Source: Alphaproteobacteria bacterium 40-19 (GTDB lineage Bacteria; Pseudomonadota; Alphaproteobacteria; Holosporales; Holosporaceae). Taken from it: a stretch of 64,000 nucleotides of DNA. Location: contig MKSD01000001.1 of NCBI GenBank assembly GCA_001898075.1, positions 923,817 through 987,816 of the forward strand, in the 5' to 3' direction. This document shows positions 63,861 to 64,000 of this stretch, one piece after another (the stretch's first letter is position 1; each line of letters begins with the position of its first letter). The notes under the pieces were generated by a model. It was given only the letters and a program-made list of their open reading frames with translations, did not search any database and was not told the origin of the DNA. A program made the position numbers and the translations under genes.

Positions 63861-64000
63861 ATTCTATTGGACATTTTTTAACGAAAAAACTTTTGTGGGG
63901 GCCTGTTTTTTATTCCTCCTCGTAGATCCAGTATGGAAGATAGGGAAGGGTTGCAGAATATGACTTGGAAAAAAGCTTACCCCCCAAAAAGCTTCTGTGA

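Overview
The window reads as a piece of an AT-rich (about 40% GC by eye), gene-losing alphaproteobacterial chromosome, most likely an intracellular lineage near Holosporales or Rickettsiales. This rests on the housekeeping set (tRNA-Leu-tig-clpP-clpX, lipA, paired gltX genes, lptA-lptB, uppS-rseP, accB, accD), an LptM lipoprotein with the alphaproteobacterial YPRxYP tail, a Rickettsia-type SAM transporter, many secreted proteins I cannot place in a family, and many pseudogenes. The taxonomic call is inference; no rRNA is present.

Layout. 0.1-8.6 kb: xerD, monothiol glutaredoxin, an MFS transporter, a zinc-ribbon membrane protein, a large secreted coiled-coil protein, tlpA, lptM, smpB and small lipoproteins. 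8.7-13.5 kb: tRNA-Leu, trigger factor, ClpP, ClpX and the biotin carrier accB. 13.6-23.5 kb (minus strand): an SbmA/BacA-like ABC exporter and lipA followed by a decaying overlapping gene string (DUF2608 intact, GNAT and a membrane protein broken). A broken second DUF2608 copy follows, then two glutamyl-tRNA synthetases with related leaders and fragments of a secreted repeat family. 23.8-33.1 kb: hisS, acpS, tRNA-Val, a methyltransferase, an LpxL-like acyltransferase, glmS, corC-like, an orphan potD-like lipoprotein and a photolyase.

33.6-38.2 kb is the most unusual stretch. A SAM-hydrolysing enzyme (SAM hydroxide adenosyltransferase, DUF62) and a SAM-type EamA transporter are tightly coupled. 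They sit between a decayed copy of the neighbouring amino-acid ABC transporter and an IS5-like transposase remnant, next to the intact ABC operon. Together they could import SAM and split it to methionine and adenosine.

38.4-63.7 kb: secreted repeat proteins (a D-L-G-[IV] repeat family), a BepA-like M48 protease, a second EamA transporter, a full tricorn protease, uppS, rseP, a soluble lytic transglycosylase, pheT, lptA-lptB, a badly broken repeat-family gene, a DsbA-like protein, accD, a two-gene secreted acidic operon and rmuC.

Several classic clusters appear collapsed. tlpA faces lptM without argH or lysA, uppS abuts rseP without cdsA or dxr, accB lacks accC, pheT lacks pheS, and clpX lacks lon. 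The missing genes may lie elsewhere. Envelope functions (LPS transport, peptidoglycan turnover, thiol chemistry, periplasmic proteases) are well kept, while the lineage-specific secreted proteins are turning over by duplication, in-frame repeats and nonsense mutation.
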